Origin: Atlantibacter hermannii | GTDB lineage: Bacteria; Pseudomonadota; Gammaproteobacteria; Enterobacterales; Enterobacteriaceae | Direction: 5' to 3' | NCBI GenBank assembly: GCA_900635495.1 | Contig: LR134136.1 | Location: 2,604,001 to 2,668,000, forward strand | DNA length: 64,000 nt | Shown here: positions 29,991 through 42,388 of the stretch, in pieces | Layout of the letters: each line of letters begins with the position of its first letter | Position numbering within the stretch: position 1 is the first letter of the stretch | Made by a program: the position numbers and the translations under genes | Notes under the pieces: generated by a model | What the model saw: only the letters and a program-made list of their open reading frames with translations | Told to the model about the DNA's origin: nothing | Database searches by the model: none

Positions 29991-30316
29991 TAGCCGCCCG
30001 CTAATTTGACTTTCATGCCTTTTGCTTCCAGCAGCGATTTAATTAATTCACGCTTGTCGCCCTGAATTTCAATCACGCCATCTTTTACTGCCCCGCCGCA
30101 ACCGCATTTCTTTTTCAGTTCAGCAGCAATTTTATTCAATCCCGCATCATCTTCATCAATGCCGGTGATTAAACACACGCCCTTGCCCTTACGTCCGCTG
30201 GTCTGGCGTTGAATGCGAACAATGCCGTCCCCTTTCGGGCGTTCCGGCTGTGCTTTAGGTTCATCAATTCGCCCGGATTCGGTGGAGTAGACTAACCGGC
30301 TATTGTCATCCTTCAT
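29990..30316 (-). CDS. yciH: YciH, SUI1/eIF1-like protein
   Basis: The 108-residue protein equals E. coli YciH in length and carries the SUI1 fold ([39 protein letters not shown]). It resembles eukaryotic eIF1 and has been linked to initiation fidelity. Its start overlaps the pyrF stop by four bases. Confidence 0.96.
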   Translation of the reverse strand: MKDDNSRLVYSTESGRIDEPKAQPERPKGDGIVRIQRQTSGRKGKGVCLITGIDEDDAGLNKIAAELKKKCGCGGAVKDGVIEIQGDKRELIKSLLEAKGMKVKLAGG

Positions 30317-31048
30317 TTGGCTTCTCCGAGACCGGTCAAAATGTCACGCAGCGTTTGTGACGGATTCGTTGATTGCGTGATCGGACGGCCAATCACCATG
30401 TAATCGACGCCAGCCTGCTGCGCCTGTTGCGGCGTCATAATTCGGCGCTGATCCCCGGCATCACTCCCTTCAGGGCGAATACCCGGCGTAACGAGTTGAA
30501 ACGACCTTCCCAGCTCAGATTTAAAGCGTACCGCTTCCTGCGCCGAGCAGACTACGCCGTCCAGGCCGCACTGCTGAGTTAACCGCGCCAGTCTTTCCGC
30601 ATGTTCAGCCGGAGAAAGAGTAATACCGATATCCGCCAGATCGCTGGCTTCCATGCTGGTCAGCACAGTAACGGCGATAAGCAGCGGCGCATCTTTGCCA
30701 AATGGCGTTAACGCGTCCCGCGCCGCCTGCATCATGCGCGCCCCGCCGCTGGCATGGACGTTAACCATCCACACGCCGAGCTCCGCTGCTGCCGCGACGG
30801 CTTTCGCCGTGGTATTAGGAATATCGTGAAAATTTAAGATCGAGGAACACGTCAAAACCACGGCCCTGTAAGTCGCGCACCAGTTGCGGCCCAAACAGCG
30901 TGAACATCTCTTTTCCGACTTTAAGACGGCAGTCCTGCGGGTCGATACGGTCGACGAAGGCCAGCGCCTTGTCGCGATTATCGTAATCCAGCGCAACCAC
31001 AATCGGTGAAGCTGTCGTTGAGCGGGAAGAAGAAGCATGTAGCGTCAT
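30313..31048 (-). pseudogene. pyrF: PyrF orotidine-5'-phosphate decarboxylase (frameshifted)
   Basis: PyrF makes UMP from OMP. From ATG 31048 ([11 protein letters not shown]) the frame matches E. coli PyrF to FLDLKF, then shifts; [20 protein letters not shown] continues in another frame to 30313. The break is in the AAAA run at 30829-30832, one base too many, right inside the catalytic DLKFHDIPNT motif. The corrected length is about 245 residues (E. coli 245). Probably a sequence error, since the gene is needed for pyrimidine prototrophy. It is coupled to yciH. Confidence 0.93.
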
Positions 31049-31212
31049 GACCAGACCTTTTGATAAGGGCACCGATAAGGCGCGAAACAGTAAACGGCAA
31101 GCATTCTACCTGCGAAGGGCGAAAAATTACAGGCGCTTACGCCCTGCCTGACCGTACTGGCACGTCGCATCGTTGAGGGACAGAACAAAACTATTAGTAT
31201 GTTGTAACTAAT

Positions 31213-32400
31213 TTAAGGGGTTAAAAAAATTATTGTCCATCCAGACCGCGAATCGGTTTGATGGTGGACCCACGCCCGGCATGACGGACAGTGCCAGTAC
31301 AGGGTAAACGCGGTAAAACCGCATTTCTGGCAGCGATAGCGCGGCTTGGTACGCATCTGTTCGCCAACCATATCGCGCAGCGCCAGCAGGCTCTCTTTGG
31401 CGCGCCCCTCTTCCGCTTCGTTCAGGTGGTAATCCATCAGCCGGTGGAATACGCGCATTGTAGGATGACGTTGCAGTTGGCGGGTGATATACACCTGCGC
31501 AACATCCGGCCCGTCGCGCCGTTCTATTTCCTCGGCCAGCATCAGTTCCGCCACGGCACCGGTATTCTCTTCCACGCAGCGCTTGAGGAATTCAACCCAT
31601 TCATCATGTTTGCCGAGTTGCTGATAGCAGGTTTGCAGCATTTCAAGCGTTTCGCCCACCAGTTCACGATCCTGGCTGATAACTTTTTGCAGGCTCTCTA
31701 CCGCTTTCGCGTACTCTTGCTTATTGATATAGATACGGCCCATCATGATGGAGACGCGCGCGCTGCCGCTGTCCGCCGCTGCGCCTTTCCTCAGCAACGC
31801 CATCGCTTTATCGGTCTCGTCGTTGGCCATCAACTGCAACGCAAGCTCACAATAAAAATGGGCAATGTCGATACGGTAATTTTCTTTGCCGAGTTTGACC
31901 AGGCGTTCAGCCACATCAATGGCTTTCTGCCAGTCGCTGGTCGCCTGATAGATTTGCAACAATTGCGAAAGCGCGCTGCTGCGAAAATCGGTTTCGTCCA
32001 CCAGCTGGCTGAACATATCTTCGGCGCGATCGTAAAGACCCGCTGCCATGTAATCGCGCCCCAATTGCTGTACGGCCAGCAAACGCTGATCGTAGGTCAG
32101 AGACGCGCTTTCCATCAGCGTCTGGTGTATGCGAATCGCGCGATCGACCTCGCCGCGTGAGCGGAACAGGTTTCCCAGTGTCAGGTGCGCTTCAACGGTG
32201 CCGGTATCTTCCTTGAGCATTTCAAGGAACAGATCGACCGCTTTATCCTGTTGATTGCTCAGCAGGAAGTTAACCCCAGCGACATAGTCTCTGGAGAGGC
32301 GGTTGGCTTCTTTATCCTTAGCCTGTTGTGCACTTCTGCGCCCCATATACCAGCCATAGGCGGCGGCAACAGGCAGCAACAGAAATAACAGTTCCAGCAT
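31213..32400 (-). CDS. lapB: LapB (YciM), TPR adaptor controlling LPS synthesis (C-terminus shifted)
   Basis: LapB is an inner-membrane anchored cytoplasmic protein that brings LpxC to FtsH and balances LPS synthesis. It has an N-terminal membrane helix (MLELLFLLLPVAAAYGWYMG), tandem TPRs, and a C-terminal rubredoxin-like metal site (CQKCG...CPSCRAW). The frame as given ends VHHQTDSRSGWTIIFLTP (395 residues). Removing one G from the GGG at 31269-31271 gives STIKPIRGLDGQ ending at 31230 and 389 residues, the E. coli length. I therefore take the last 17 or so residues as an artefact. Confidence 0.94.
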   Translation of the reverse strand: MLELLFLLLPVAAAYGWYMGRRSAQQAKDKEANRLSRDYVAGVNFLLSNQQDKAVDLFLEMLKEDTGTVEAHLTLGNLFRSRGEVDRAIRIHQTLMESASLTYDQRLLAVQQLGRDYMAAGLYDRAEDMFSQLVDETDFRSSALSQLLQIYQATSDWQKAIDVAERLVKLGKENYRIDIAHFYCELALQLMANDETDKAMALLRKGAAADSGSARVSIMMGRIYINKQEYAKAVESLQKVISQDRELVGETLEMLQTCYQQLGKHDEWVEFLKRCVEENTGAVAELMLAEEIERRDGPDVAQVYITRQLQRHPTMRVFHRLMDYHLNEAEEGRAKESLLALRDMVGEQMRTKPRYRCQKCGFTAFTLYWHCPSCRAWVHHQTDSRSGWTIIFLTP

Positions 32401-32404
32401 CGAA

Positions 32405-32713
32405 TCAGCCTTTGACGACAGACGCGCCAGGCGAAGCGGCGGCGTCAGACAGCGGGGTTATTTGCTGTTCAAGGCGTTTCACTTTACGCTCCGCGCGCGC
32501 CAGTTGGACACGCACCCGCAGCCAGAACAGCCCGCAGATTAACCAGCCGATGATAAAGCCGGTCGCAAATAAGACGGCTAACAGCGTAGAGATACGATAT
32601 TCACCCTGAGCCAGCAGGTAGTTAAAAGTGACCTGTTGGTCGTTTTGCGCACCCAGCGTGACGGAAATGACAAATATCGCTAATACCAGTAAGAAAATGA
32701 GTAAATATTTCAC
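32405..32713 (-). CDS. lapA: LapA (YciS) inner-membrane protein
   Basis: The 102-residue protein equals E. coli LapA in length. It has two membrane helices (LLIFLLVLAIFVISVTLGAQ and LLAVLFATGFIIGWLICGLF) followed by a basic coiled-coil segment. It forms an operon with lapB four bases downstream and acts with it in LPS assembly control. Confidence 0.95.
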   Translation of the reverse strand: MKYLLIFLLVLAIFVISVTLGAQNDQQVTFNYLLAQGEYRISTLLAVLFATGFIIGWLICGLFWLRVRVQLARAERKVKRLEQQITPLSDAAASPGASVVKG

Positions 32714-32866
32714 ATTACTTCCCGTTATGTGGTTTGAGCGAATACATCGTGTTCAACTCTTTCTTGTAACGCTATAAATTAACATTTCCTGACTGTTCGG
32801 GAAATGAGAAAGCACGATCGTAAAAAGATAAAATGCGGACGTCACCGGGCATTTTCAATGCCAGCG

Positions 32867-33627
32867 CTACTCGATCTCACGTTCGGCAATTTCTTTCTTC
32901 TCTTCTACCGGTGGTCTGAGTGGGCCGCAAAGTTTTTGCGCCAGCCATACCGCACAGGTTACCAGCAGCCAGGAAATCAGCGTAGCCACCACTAAATCCC
33001 GCGGCCAGTGCATGCCCAACACCATCCGGCTCGCCATAACGCCGCTTGCCCAAATCAACAGGATGGCCAGCGTAACGGTCCGGCGGCGTGGCCATAGCAA
33101 TCCTACGCCCAGCAACGCCCAGCTGGCGGCAAACATGGTATGCCCCGAAGGAAACGCAAAGCCGGTCTCATTTTGCCAGTGTTTGCGCAGCCACGCTGGA
33201 ATGCTCGCTTCATTTTGCAGTTGTTCGCGAACTAAATGCCCGCGCTCTTTACGCTTTAAATTGTAGAAGTCGTCTACCGGAACGTGGCGTGTTTTTTCAA
33301 GCCAGATAACAAACGGACGCGGTTCCTGTACGGAATCTTTAATCCAGGATTTCAGGCCCTGCCCGACCATGATAGCCGCGCCTAAATCAAAAACAGCACC
33401 ACCGCCGCCCGCAGACGAAAACGCAGGCACCATAAAAACCACCCGCAAAGTAACACATGGGTAATAATTCCCCAGGGCTGAGTTACGGTTTCGGTGAGCC
33501 AGAACATCCCCTTCAGCCAGAATGCGTCGGCCTTCGGTTCCCATTGCCAGCCGGATATCCATACCAGCAGCGGCATCACCAGTAACAACATCGCGCCAAG
33601 GGTGGTGCGTTTAGCAATCGCGAGCAT
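32867..33627 (-). pseudogene. pgpB: PgpB phosphatidylglycerophosphatase/UPP phosphatase (frameshifted)
   Basis: PgpB is a PAP2-family membrane phosphatase acting on phosphatidylglycerophosphate and undecaprenyl pyrophosphate. The three PAP2 motifs are visible: KSWIKDSVQEPRP, PSGHT and SRMVLGMHWPRD. The N-terminal part (from 33627) ends at a stop after AAVVLFLI; LGAAIMVGQGLKSWIKD continues in another frame. One base missing in the short A-run at 33384-33386 restores 253 residues (254 in E. coli). Probably an artefact. Confidence 0.93.
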
Positions 33628-33831
33628 GACTTCTCCTTAATCATAATGTCACACAAGAATAACTGAAAATTTAACATTCACACATTTGATATCGGTTTCG
33701 TGCGCTTATAAAGAGTGTGACGGCGCTCCCGGTAGGCGAATGGCGGTGCATTGTGGCAAAATAGTATCAATAACAGAAAGCCAGCATACTGGCTGGCGTT
33801 TAACACGCCATTAAACGATCCGGAGAATCAC

Positions 33832-34443
33832 ATGCAGCTTAAACGTGTGGCAGAAGCCAAACTGCCAACCCCCTGGGGCGATTTCCTGATGGTGGGATTT
33901 GAAGAACTGGCTACCGGTCATGATCATGTCGCGTTGGTGTTCGGGGATATTACGGGTGAAGCGCCTGTTTTGGCACGTGTACATTCCGAATGTTTGACCG
34001 GCGACGCGTTGTTCAGTCTGCGCTGCGATTGCGGTTTTCAGCTGGAGGCCGCGCTGTCGCACATCGCTGAAGAGGGGCGCGGTATCCTGATGTACCATCG
34101 CCAGGAAGGCCGCAATATTGGGCTGCTGAATAAAATCCGCGCTTACGCATTGCAGGACCAGGGCTACGACACCGTTGAAGCCAACCACCAACTCGGTTTT
34201 GCCGCGGATGAGCGCGACTTCACGCTATGCGCCGATATGTTCAAACTGTTAGGGGTCAATGAAGTGCGCCTGTTGACCAACAACCCGCGTAAAGTGGAAA
34301 TTCTCACCGAGGCGGGCATTAACATTGTCGAGCGCGTACCGCTAATCGTCGGCCGTAACCCGAATAACGAACACTATCTTGATACCAAAGCCGCGAAGAT
34401 GGGGGCATTTGCTGTCACGGGACTAAACGTCCGCCGCTATTAA
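33832..34443 (+). CDS. ribA: GTP cyclohydrolase II RibA
   Basis: RibA starts riboflavin synthesis by opening GTP. The zinc cysteines are in [19 protein letters not shown], and the substrate-binding [17 protein letters not shown] is conserved. Start ATG 33832 ([18 protein letters not shown]) follows CGGAGAATCAC. The product has 203 residues against 196 in E. coli; after KAAKMG the C-terminus reads [12 protein letters not shown], differing from the E. coli ending. I see no FMN riboswitch upstream. Confidence 0.95.
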   Translation: MQLKRVAEAKLPTPWGDFLMVGFEELATGHDHVALVFGDITGEAPVLARVHSECLTGDALFSLRCDCGFQLEAALSHIAEEGRGILMYHRQEGRNIGLLNKIRAYALQDQGYDTVEANHQLGFAADERDFTLCADMFKLLGVNEVRLLTNNPRKVEILTEAGINIVERVPLIVGRNPNNEHYLDTKAAKMGAFAVTGLNVRRY

Positions 34444-34475
34444 AAAAGGCCTGCTTATGCAGGCCTTTTGTTTTT
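34442..34475. terminator. bidirectional ribA/acnA terminator
   Basis: AAAAGGCCTGC-TTAT-GCAGGCCTTTT carries T-runs on both strands and lies between the convergent ends of ribA and acnA. Confidence 0.9.
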
Positions 34476-37149
34476 ACGTCAGCATATTGCGGATGACATA
34501 GTGCAGGATGCCGTCGTTCTGGTAATAGGTCAGCTCATTACCGGTATCAATACGGCAACGGCAATTCACCACCTCTTTGGTGCCATCAGCGCGCGTTAAC
34601 GTCACCGGCACTGTTGCGCCTGGGGTGAGTGCCTGAAGCCCGCTAATGTCGATTTGCTCTTCCCCCGGTAAGATTGAGCGTTTTACGGGTAACCCCCCCC
34701 GGGAACTCCAGCGGCAGGATGCCCATCCCGATCAGATTTGAACGGTGGATACGTTCAAAGGACTCGGCAATAACAACACGAACACCCAACAAACGCGGGC
34801 CTTTCGCCGCCCAGTCACGGCTTGAACCGGAGCCGTACTCTTTACCGGCAATCACCGCCAGCGGAACCGCACGTTGCTGATAGGCCATGGCGGCATCGTA
34901 AATCGACATCACCTCATCGCCTGGCAGCAGGCGAGTCATACCCCCTTCCACACCCGGCACCATCTCATTACGGATGCGGATATTGGCAAACGTACCGCGC
35001 ATCATCACTTCATGGTTGCCGCGGCGCGAACCGTAGGAGTTAAAATCGCCCCGCTCCACACCATGGCTTTGCAGATAACGGCCTGCCGGGCTGTCCGCTT
35101 TAATACTCCCCGCCGGGGAAATATGGTCAGTGGTGACCGAGTCACCGAGCATTGCCAGAATGCGCGCCTGATGAATATCTTCAACCGGCTTCGGCTCCGC
35201 CAACATCTCGTCAAAGAACGGAGAAAGACGGATATAGGTCGAGTCGTCCTGCCAGCCATAGGTATCGGAGCGATCGACTTCGATGGATTTCCATTCGTCG
35301 GTGCCTTCGAACACTTCGGCATACTCTTTGCGGAACATATCGGTGGAAACATGCTCCACCGCCCGGGCAATTTCCTGGGACGACGGCCAGATATCTTTCA
35401 GGTAACCGGGTCGCCTTTTTTATCATGGCCCAGCGGATCGGTCGCCAGGTTGATATTCATATTCCCGGCCAGCGCGTACGCCACCACCAGCGGCGGCGAC
35501 GCCAGCCAGTTGGTTTTCACCAGCGGATGAATACGGCCTTCGAAGTTACGGTTACCGGATAGCACGGCCCCTACGGTCAAATCGCCTTTCTTAATCGCCT
35601 GCTCAATGGGATCAGGCAGCGGGCCGGAGTTACCGATACAGGTGGTACAGCCATAACCCACCAGGTTAAAGCCCAGCTCGTCGAGATAAGGGGTTAATTT
35701 CGCCTGCGCCAGATAGTCTGAAACCACTTTCGATCCCGGCGCCAGAGAGGCTTTGACCCACGGTTGACGCTTCAGGCCTAACGTCACCGCTTTTTTCGCC
35801 AACAGGCCGGCGGCCATCAGAATGCTTGGGTTAGAGGTGTTCGTACAGGATGTGATCGCAGAAATCACTACGGCGCCATCAGGCAGCTGATAGTGTTGCC
35901 CGTTCATCACATAATCAACCGGCGTGCGATCTTTCTGGCTGTGATTCACCTCAAGCTCATTGCTTGCGGCAAACGCGGCAGGCACCTCTTTCAGCGTGAC
36001 CCGGTCCTGCGGACGTTTCGGGCCAGCAAGGCTCGCCTCCACCTCAGCCATATCCAGCGCCAGGGTGCTGGTAAAGACCGGTTCATCTCCCCGGTTTCGC
36101 CACATCCCCTGCGCTTTAGCATAGGCTTCAACCAGGGCGACCTGTTCGTCACTACGGCCACTGAGCCGCATATAATCGAGGGTGACGCCATCAATCGGGA
36201 AGAAACCGCAGGTCGCGCCGTATTCCGGCGCCATGTTCGCGATGGTGGCGCGGTCAGCCAGCGGCAGATCATCCAGCCCGTCGCCATAGAATTCGACAAA
36301 CTTGCCCACCACGCCGTGTTTACGCAGCATCTGGGTCACTGTCAGCACCAGATCGGTGGCGGTGATGCCTTCCTGTAATTTGCCGGTCAGTTTGAAGCCC
36401 ACGACATCCGGGATCAGCATCGAGACAGGCTGGCCGAGCATTGCCGCCTCGGCTTCAATACCGCCGACGCCCCAGCCCAACACGCCGAGACCGTTAATCA
36501 TTGTGGTGTGGGAGTCGGTACCGACCAGGGTATCGGGATAGGCTACCATCTCGCCATCCTGCATTTCGCTCCACACCGCTTTGCCGAGATACTCCAGGTT
36601 AACCTGGTGGCATATCCCGGTACCCGGCGGTACGACGCTAAAACGGCTGAACGCCTGCTGGCCCCAGCGCAGGAACTGATAACGTTCGTGGTTGCGTTCC
36701 ATCTCCAGACGCACGTTTTCTTCAAACGCGTCGTCGTTGCCGAAGTGGTCAACCGTTACTGAGTGGTCGATAACCAGATCTACCGGAGAGAGCGGATTGA
36801 CTTTGGAGACATCGCCGCCGAGGCGTTTGACCGCTTCACGCATCGCCGCCAGATCGACCACCGCCGGTACGCCAGTGAAGTCCTGCATTAATACGCGGGC
36901 CGGGCGGTAAGCAATTTCGCGGTCGGCATGGGCTTTTTCCAGCCAGCCTGCCAGCGCAACGATATCTTCCCGGGTAACAGATTGCTCATCCTGCCAGCGT
37001 AACAGGTTCTCCAGCAGAACTTTGAGTGACTTGGGTAAGCGCGAAATATCTCCAAGCTCCCTGGAAGCCAGCGGCAGACTATAGTAATGATACGTTTTGT
37101 CCTGTGCCTGCAATGTATCCTTACTGGCTTCGCGTAACGTCGACGACAT
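34474..37149 (-). pseudogene. acnA: AcnA aconitate hydratase A (two frameshifts)
   Basis: AcnA is the stress-induced iron-sulfur aconitase of the TCA cycle. Cluster ligands are visible (SCTNTSNPS and [10 protein letters not shown]). The main frame from 37149 ends after KKGDPVT at 35398, where one base is missing in the GTTTAC-like context (about 35404). The second frame (HVSTDMFRKEYAEVF...) shifts again after TLNLTG because of one extra base in the C-run 34662-34666, and the true end RNMLT-stop lies at 34474. The two changes cancel: the total of 2676 bp equals 891 residues, exactly E. coli AcnA. Two homopolymer errors are more likely than a dead gene. Confidence 0.94.
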
Positions 37150-37566
37150 ATGCTCCTCCTTAATGACTGAGATGCGATACCCTGACGATAATCAGGGTTT
37201 GTATTAAAGATAACACATACATCTCGTAACGTTTTGATAACAACCCAAAATGCTAAATCTTTACGCTGACCCGTGGACCGCTGGCAGAACAGCAAAGCCA
37301 ATGTTCAGACTTCGGGATGCGGGGGCGGGTTATCTCTTGCGGGTTTAAGGCGATGATTTAATAACGCGTTTTGCAGCATTACCGGAGGATTTACTGAGGT
37401 ATCCACCCTGTTACGCCAAATAGCGTAGTGCTGGGTGCAAGGTGATGAGACCCACGCGATATGTTCGTAAGATGAGGCGTGCGGAAAAACCGGGAAGACG
37501 ACAAAACCCGTGCGGCATTGCGTGCATAAAGTGAGGAATGGTTTAACCGGGACGGATGGCACAGAA
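37150..37566. other. acnA upstream region, no gene seen
   Basis: About 420 bp between the acnA start and the terminator of the upstream small genes. It should hold the acnA promoters, which are SoxRS- and stationary-phase-controlled in E. coli. I can fix no box with confidence, and the open frames here look random. Confidence 0.5.
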
Positions 37567-37598
37567 ACAAAAAACCCTCTGAAAAAGGCTTCAGAGGG
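37567..37598 (-). terminator. terminator after the ymiA small-gene pair
   Basis: On the minus strand, CCCTCTGAA-GCCTTT-TTCAGAGGG is followed by TTTTTTG. It lies 21 bp after the stop of the small ORF at 37620. Confidence 0.88.
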
Positions 37599-37619
37599 CG
37601 GATGAAAAAGTGAAATTGT

Positions 37620-37793
37620 TCAGGACTTCTTATCGTTATCTTCGTCATCGTCCACGGAGAATAAATCGATAAACGCCTTTTGCTGTTCGGTAAGAGACCA
37701 GGAGTCCGGAATGGCAGGCTTCGGCTGTTCGGCGGTTTTTTTACAGCGATCCGTTTGATTTGTGTCTGCGTCCCGGTCCTCGTCTGCCGCCAT
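37620..37793 (-). CDS. small acidic protein downstream of ymiA (yciX position)
   Basis: The 57-residue frame starts one base after the ymiA stop (TAACATG). It has a charged N-terminal half, a SWSLTEQQKAFIDLFSV segment, and a very acidic end (DDDEDNDKKS). In E. coli the gene after ymiA is yciX, a protein of similar size; I assign it by position only. A terminator follows at once, supporting a real two-gene unit. Function is unknown. Confidence 0.65.
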   Translation of the reverse strand: MAADEDRDADTNQTDRCKKTAEQPKPAIPDSWSLTEQQKAFIDLFSVDDDEDNDKKS

Positions 37794-37794
37794 G

Positions 37795-37923
37795 TTAGCC
37801 CCAGAAATACCAGGCCGCTCCACCCACAACAAGCCAGAATAAGGCGGACAGCGCGAATACCGCGAGCCACGCTTTACGCTTAAGGGCTGGATCCCGCTCT
37901 GGTTCATGACTACTTTGCGGCAT
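37795..37923 (-). CDS. ymiA: YmiA small membrane protein
   Basis: The 42-residue protein has the segments EPERDPALKRKAWLAVF and SALFWLVV, which align with E. coli YmiA (46 residues). A basic N-terminal part leads into one hydrophobic helix ending AAWYFWG. It lies upstream of acnA and downstream of cysB, as in E. coli. Function is unknown. Confidence 0.85.
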   Translation of the reverse strand: MPQSSHEPERDPALKRKAWLAVFALSALFWLVVGGAAWYFWG

Positions 37924-38135
37924 TGCAATCCTCACACAATCGACATTGCTTATCATTCTTCACCAAACAATCGTCAAAATTAATCAAATGATAAGACAAA
38001 TCCTAATTAAAAAGTGCCAATAAATCCAGCGGAATTACGCAACACTTGCCTGCAAATAATCAATCGTTTGACGTGAAATAAATCATCGAACCCGAAAGCG
38101 GCATCACACCGGTTTGTTGAGAGTGGAATCGCCAT

Positions 38136-38166
38136 AAAAGAGAAAGCCCATGCTTATGCATGGGCT
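38136..38166 (-). terminator. cysB terminator
   Basis: On the minus strand, AGCCCATGC-ATAA-GCATGGGCT is followed by TTCTCTTTT, 55 bp after the cysB stop. Confidence 0.85.
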
Positions 38167-38220
38167 GTGCGAGAGATCTGATATTGCGGAAAGGTTGCGT
38201 GGCTTACCCGCCCGAACCAG

Positions 38221-39231
<1,011 letters not shown>

Positions 39232-39333
39232 TTAAGACCGAATCAGTCTAAAAAATGGATTAACTATAACCACTATATCATTTATATCTTTCGTGTGTAG
39301 GTGAAGAAATTAAATATTAACAACGTAATAACG

Positions 39334-39364
39334 AAAAAGGGCCAGATCGCTCTGGCCCTTTTTG
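39334..39364. terminator. topA terminator
   Basis: AAAGGGCCAGA-TCGC-TCTGGCCCTTT has T-tails on both strands. It lies 18 bp after the topA stop on the minus strand and ahead of cysB. Confidence 0.88.
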
Positions 39365-39381
39365 CTTTTATTTACAGCAGG

Positions 39382-41988
39382 TTATTTTTTACCTTCCACC
39401 CACTTGCCATCCACGAAAAACGCAGACCAGCCCGTGGCTTTGCCCTCTTTTTCCGAGGCCACATACTGCTGTTTTGTTTTACGGCTAAAGCGCACCACCG
39501 CCGGGTTGCCTTCCGGATCCTTCTGCGGGGCGTCTGCCAGATAGCGCAGTTTTTCCGGCAGTCGATCGCGGAATCGGAACAGCTCTTCCACTAACGGCGC
39601 ACGGGTTTCGCGCGATTTCGGGAACGTGTTTGCAGCCAGGAAGACGCCTGCGGCACCATCGCGCAATACGAAATACGCATCTGACTTTTCGCACGGCAGT
39701 TCAGGCAACGGAACCGGATCTTCTTTCGGCGGCGCAACATCACCGTTTCGCAGGATCTTACGGGTATTTTTGCACTCTTCGTTGGTGCAGGCCATGTACT
39801 TACCGAAACGTCCCATACGCAGGTGCATTTCAGAACCGCACTTCTCACATTCCACTACCGGGCCGTCATAGCCTTTGATGCGGAATTCGCCCTCTTCGAT
39901 TTCATAACCGTCGCAGGTCGGATTATTGCCGCAGACATGGATTTTGCGTTTCGGATCGATCAGGTAACTGTCCATCGCGGTGCCGCATTTCTGGCAACGG
40001 CGTTTGGCGCGCAACGCGTTGGTTTCGGCGTCATCGCCTTCCAGCACGTTGAGGATCTCGTTTTCCGGTACCAGGTTGATGGTGGTTTTGCAGCGCTCTT
40101 TCGGAGACAGCGCATAGCCGGAACAGCCCAGGAATACCCCGGTGCTGGCGGTGCGGATCCCCATTTTACGGCCACAGGTCGGGCAATCAATGCTGGTTAG
40201 CACCATCTGGTTCGGGCGCATCCCGCCCTCTTCCGGATCTTTTTCGGCGGTATCTAACTGGCGTGTAAAATCGCCAAAGAAGTTATCAAGCACCGCTTTC
40301 CATTCCGCCTGATGGTTCGCTACCTGATCAAGGCTGCTTTCCATCTGTGCGGTGAAATCGTAGTTCATCAGTTCGCGGAAGTTTTCTTCCAGGCGATCGG
40401 TGACGATTTCACCCATTTTTTCCGCGTAGAAACGGCGGTTTTCCACCCGCACATAACCGCGATCCTGAATGGTGGAAATGATGGATGCATAGGTTGACGG
40501 ACGACCGATACCGCGTTTTTCAAGCTCTTTAACTAAGGACGCTTCGCTGAAACGCGCTGGCGGTTTGGTAAAGTGCTGAGCAGGTGTCAGTTCAACCAGT
40601 GACAGGGCATCGCCAGCCTCAACGGCAGGCAGCGTACGATCTTCGTCGCCTTTACGCAGCGCAGGCATGACTTTCGTCCAGCCGTCGAAGCGCAGCGTGC
40701 GGCCACGTGCTTTGAGACGGAAATCGCCCGCTTCCACCGTCAGCGTGGTGGAGTCATATTGCGCCGGTGTCATTTGACAGGCCACAAACTGACGCCAAAT
40801 CAGCTGATACAGTTTCTGCGCGTCGCTTTCCATGTCTTTCAGCGCGTCCGCCACTACATTGACATCAGAAGGACGAATCGCTTCGTGCGCTTCCTGAGAG
40901 TTGTCTTTGCTGGCGTACTGGTTCGCCGATTCCGGCAAATATTTTTTGCCGAATTCGTCTTTAATATAGTCGCGCACCATGCTCACGGCGTCCTGGCTCA
41001 GATTGGTCGAGTCGGTACGCATATAAGTGATATAACCCGCTTCATACAGACGCTGGGCCATCATCATGGTTTTCTTCACGCCAAAGCCGAGACGCGTGCT
41101 GGCGGCCTGCTGCAGAGTGGAGGTGATGAACGGCGCGCCAGGTTTGCTGCTGGTGGGCTTATCTTCACGCTCAAGCAGGGTGTAACGTGCTTTCTCAAGC
41201 AGGCTAACCGCCGCCATGGTTTGTTCACGGTTAACCGGACGGAACGGCTTGTCGTTCTGATGAGTGACCTCAACCTGCAACGCATCGCCTTTCGGCGTGG
41301 TCAACGCGGCGTCAACTTCCCAGTACTCTTCCGGTACGAACGCTTTGATTTCACGTTCGCGTTCCACCACCAGACGCACTGCAACGGACTGCACACGACC
41401 AGCAGAAAGCCCACGGGCGATCTTTTTCCACAGCAGCGGAGAGACCATATAACCCACTACGCGGTCCATAAAACGACGCGCCTGCTGAGCGTTAACCCGG
41501 TCAATATTCAGTTCGCCCGGCTTTTCAAACGCCTGACGAATCGCATTTTTAGTAATTTCATTAAACACCACGCGGCTGTAGCGGGTGTCGTCGCCGCCGA
41601 TCACTTCCCGCAGGTGCCACGCAATGGCTTCCCCTTCGCGGTCAAGGTCGGTTGCGAGATAGATATGGTCAGCTTTTTCAGCTAACGCTTTCAGTTCAGA
41701 GACAACTTTCTCTTTACCCGGCAGCACTTCGTACTGGGCTTCCCAGTTATGCCACGGATCGACGCCCATGCGATTTACTAACGCACCGCGTTCATCCTTT
41801 TTGACTTTTTTGCCGGTTTTGGCCGCTTTGGTGGAGGCAGAGTCAGCGCTCTTTTTCTGGGTTGATCCGCTGGTCGGCAAATCACGGATATGACCGACGC
41901 TGGACTTAACCACGTAGTCATTGCCGAGATACTTGTTAATCGTTTTGGCTTTTGCCGGGGACTCAACGATAACGAGAGCTTTACCCAT
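39382..41988 (-). CDS. topA: DNA topoisomerase I
   Basis: TopA relaxes negative supercoils as a type IA enzyme. The Toprim start ([20 protein letters not shown]), the acidic [13 protein letters not shown] segment, the active tyrosine in [13 protein letters not shown], and three C-terminal cysteine zinc modules (CPTCGRKMG...CSGY; CQKCG; CEKCG) are visible. It has 868 residues against 865 in E. coli. ATG 41988 is preceded by AAGGTGAAT and matches the E. coli start. Confidence 0.97.
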   Translation of the reverse strand: MGKALVIVESPAKAKTINKYLGNDYVVKSSVGHIRDLPTSGSTQKKSADSASTKAAKTGKKVKKDERGALVNRMGVDPWHNWEAQYEVLPGKEKVVSELKALAEKADHIYLATDLDREGEAIAWHLREVIGGDDTRYSRVVFNEITKNAIRQAFEKPGELNIDRVNAQQARRFMDRVVGYMVSPLLWKKIARGLSAGRVQSVAVRLVVEREREIKAFVPEEYWEVDAALTTPKGDALQVEVTHQNDKPFRPVNREQTMAAVSLLEKARYTLLEREDKPTSSKPGAPFITSTLQQAASTRLGFGVKKTMMMAQRLYEAGYITYMRTDSTNLSQDAVSMVRDYIKDEFGKKYLPESANQYASKDNSQEAHEAIRPSDVNVVADALKDMESDAQKLYQLIWRQFVACQMTPAQYDSTTLTVEAGDFRLKARGRTLRFDGWTKVMPALRKGDEDRTLPAVEAGDALSLVELTPAQHFTKPPARFSEASLVKELEKRGIGRPSTYASIISTIQDRGYVRVENRRFYAEKMGEIVTDRLEENFRELMNYDFTAQMESSLDQVANHQAEWKAVLDNFFGDFTRQLDTAEKDPEEGGMRPNQMVLTSIDCPTCGRKMGIRTASTGVFLGCSGYALSPKERCKTTINLVPENEILNVLEGDDAETNALRAKRRCQKCGTAMDSYLIDPKRKIHVCGNNPTCDGYEIEEGEFRIKGYDGPVVECEKCGSEMHLRMGRFGKYMACTNEECKNTRKILRNGDVAPPKEDPVPLPELPCEKSDAYFVLRDGAAGVFLAANTFPKSRETRAPLVEELFRFRDRLPEKLRYLADAPQKDPEGNPAVVRFSRKTKQQYVASEKEGKATGWSAFFVDGKWVEGKK

Positions 41989-42388
41989 ATTCACCTTTAC
42001 CTGGTTGATTCTTCCAAATGACGTCGCACGATAAGTCGCTTTATCGGGCTATACGCCGGATTATATTGCGATAGCCTTAAAGGAATTCAACCCTGCTTCT
42101 TTGACCCGTGCGATATAGCGCACTTTTCAGGTGATTGAGAAAGCAGGTTTTTCCGTGCGATGACGATACAGCACGACGTAAGTCTGGTTGAATGTCAAGC
42201 AATTCTGTTGCCAGATTTGCGAAAGCGTCACACTCTACCTGATAAAATCCGTTACGCAACTTTATTAGCATACCTTGCTTATCAACGCCAACATGCCGCT
42301 ACGAATAATTCCCCATGATCACTGCGGGAAAATTTGCGCCAGGCGCCAGCCACGACGTACACTACGCGCAGTTTGTAAGGAGTAAGCT
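41989..42388. other. topA-yciN divergent region
   Basis: About 400 bp between topA and yciN. It should hold the multiple supercoiling-sensitive topA promoters and the yciN promoter. I see only short runs of weak -10-like sequence and no gene or strong hairpin that I can support. Confidence 0.5.

Noticed and set aside
31291..32160. 289-codon open frame on the plus strand
   Set aside because: It is antisense to lapB and rich in His/Arg/Gln, as expected for a shadow frame.
33628..33831. FMN riboswitch upstream of ribA
   Set aside because: The pgpB-ribA intergenic region has none of the conserved RFN-element blocks; in enterics that element precedes ribB.
34474..37149. acnA as a genuine pseudogene
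   Set aside because: Its two indels cancel to give exactly the E. coli length, and the same type of indel hits pyrF, trpB and rnb, so error is the simpler explanation.
37305..37562. 85-codon frame on the minus strand between acnA and ymiA
   Set aside because: It lacks a ribosome site, crosses into the terminator region, and its composition looks random.
40759..41685. 308-codon open frame on the plus strand
   Set aside because: It lies antisense to the highly conserved topA, has no ribosome site or recognisable protein features, and follows from topA codon bias.
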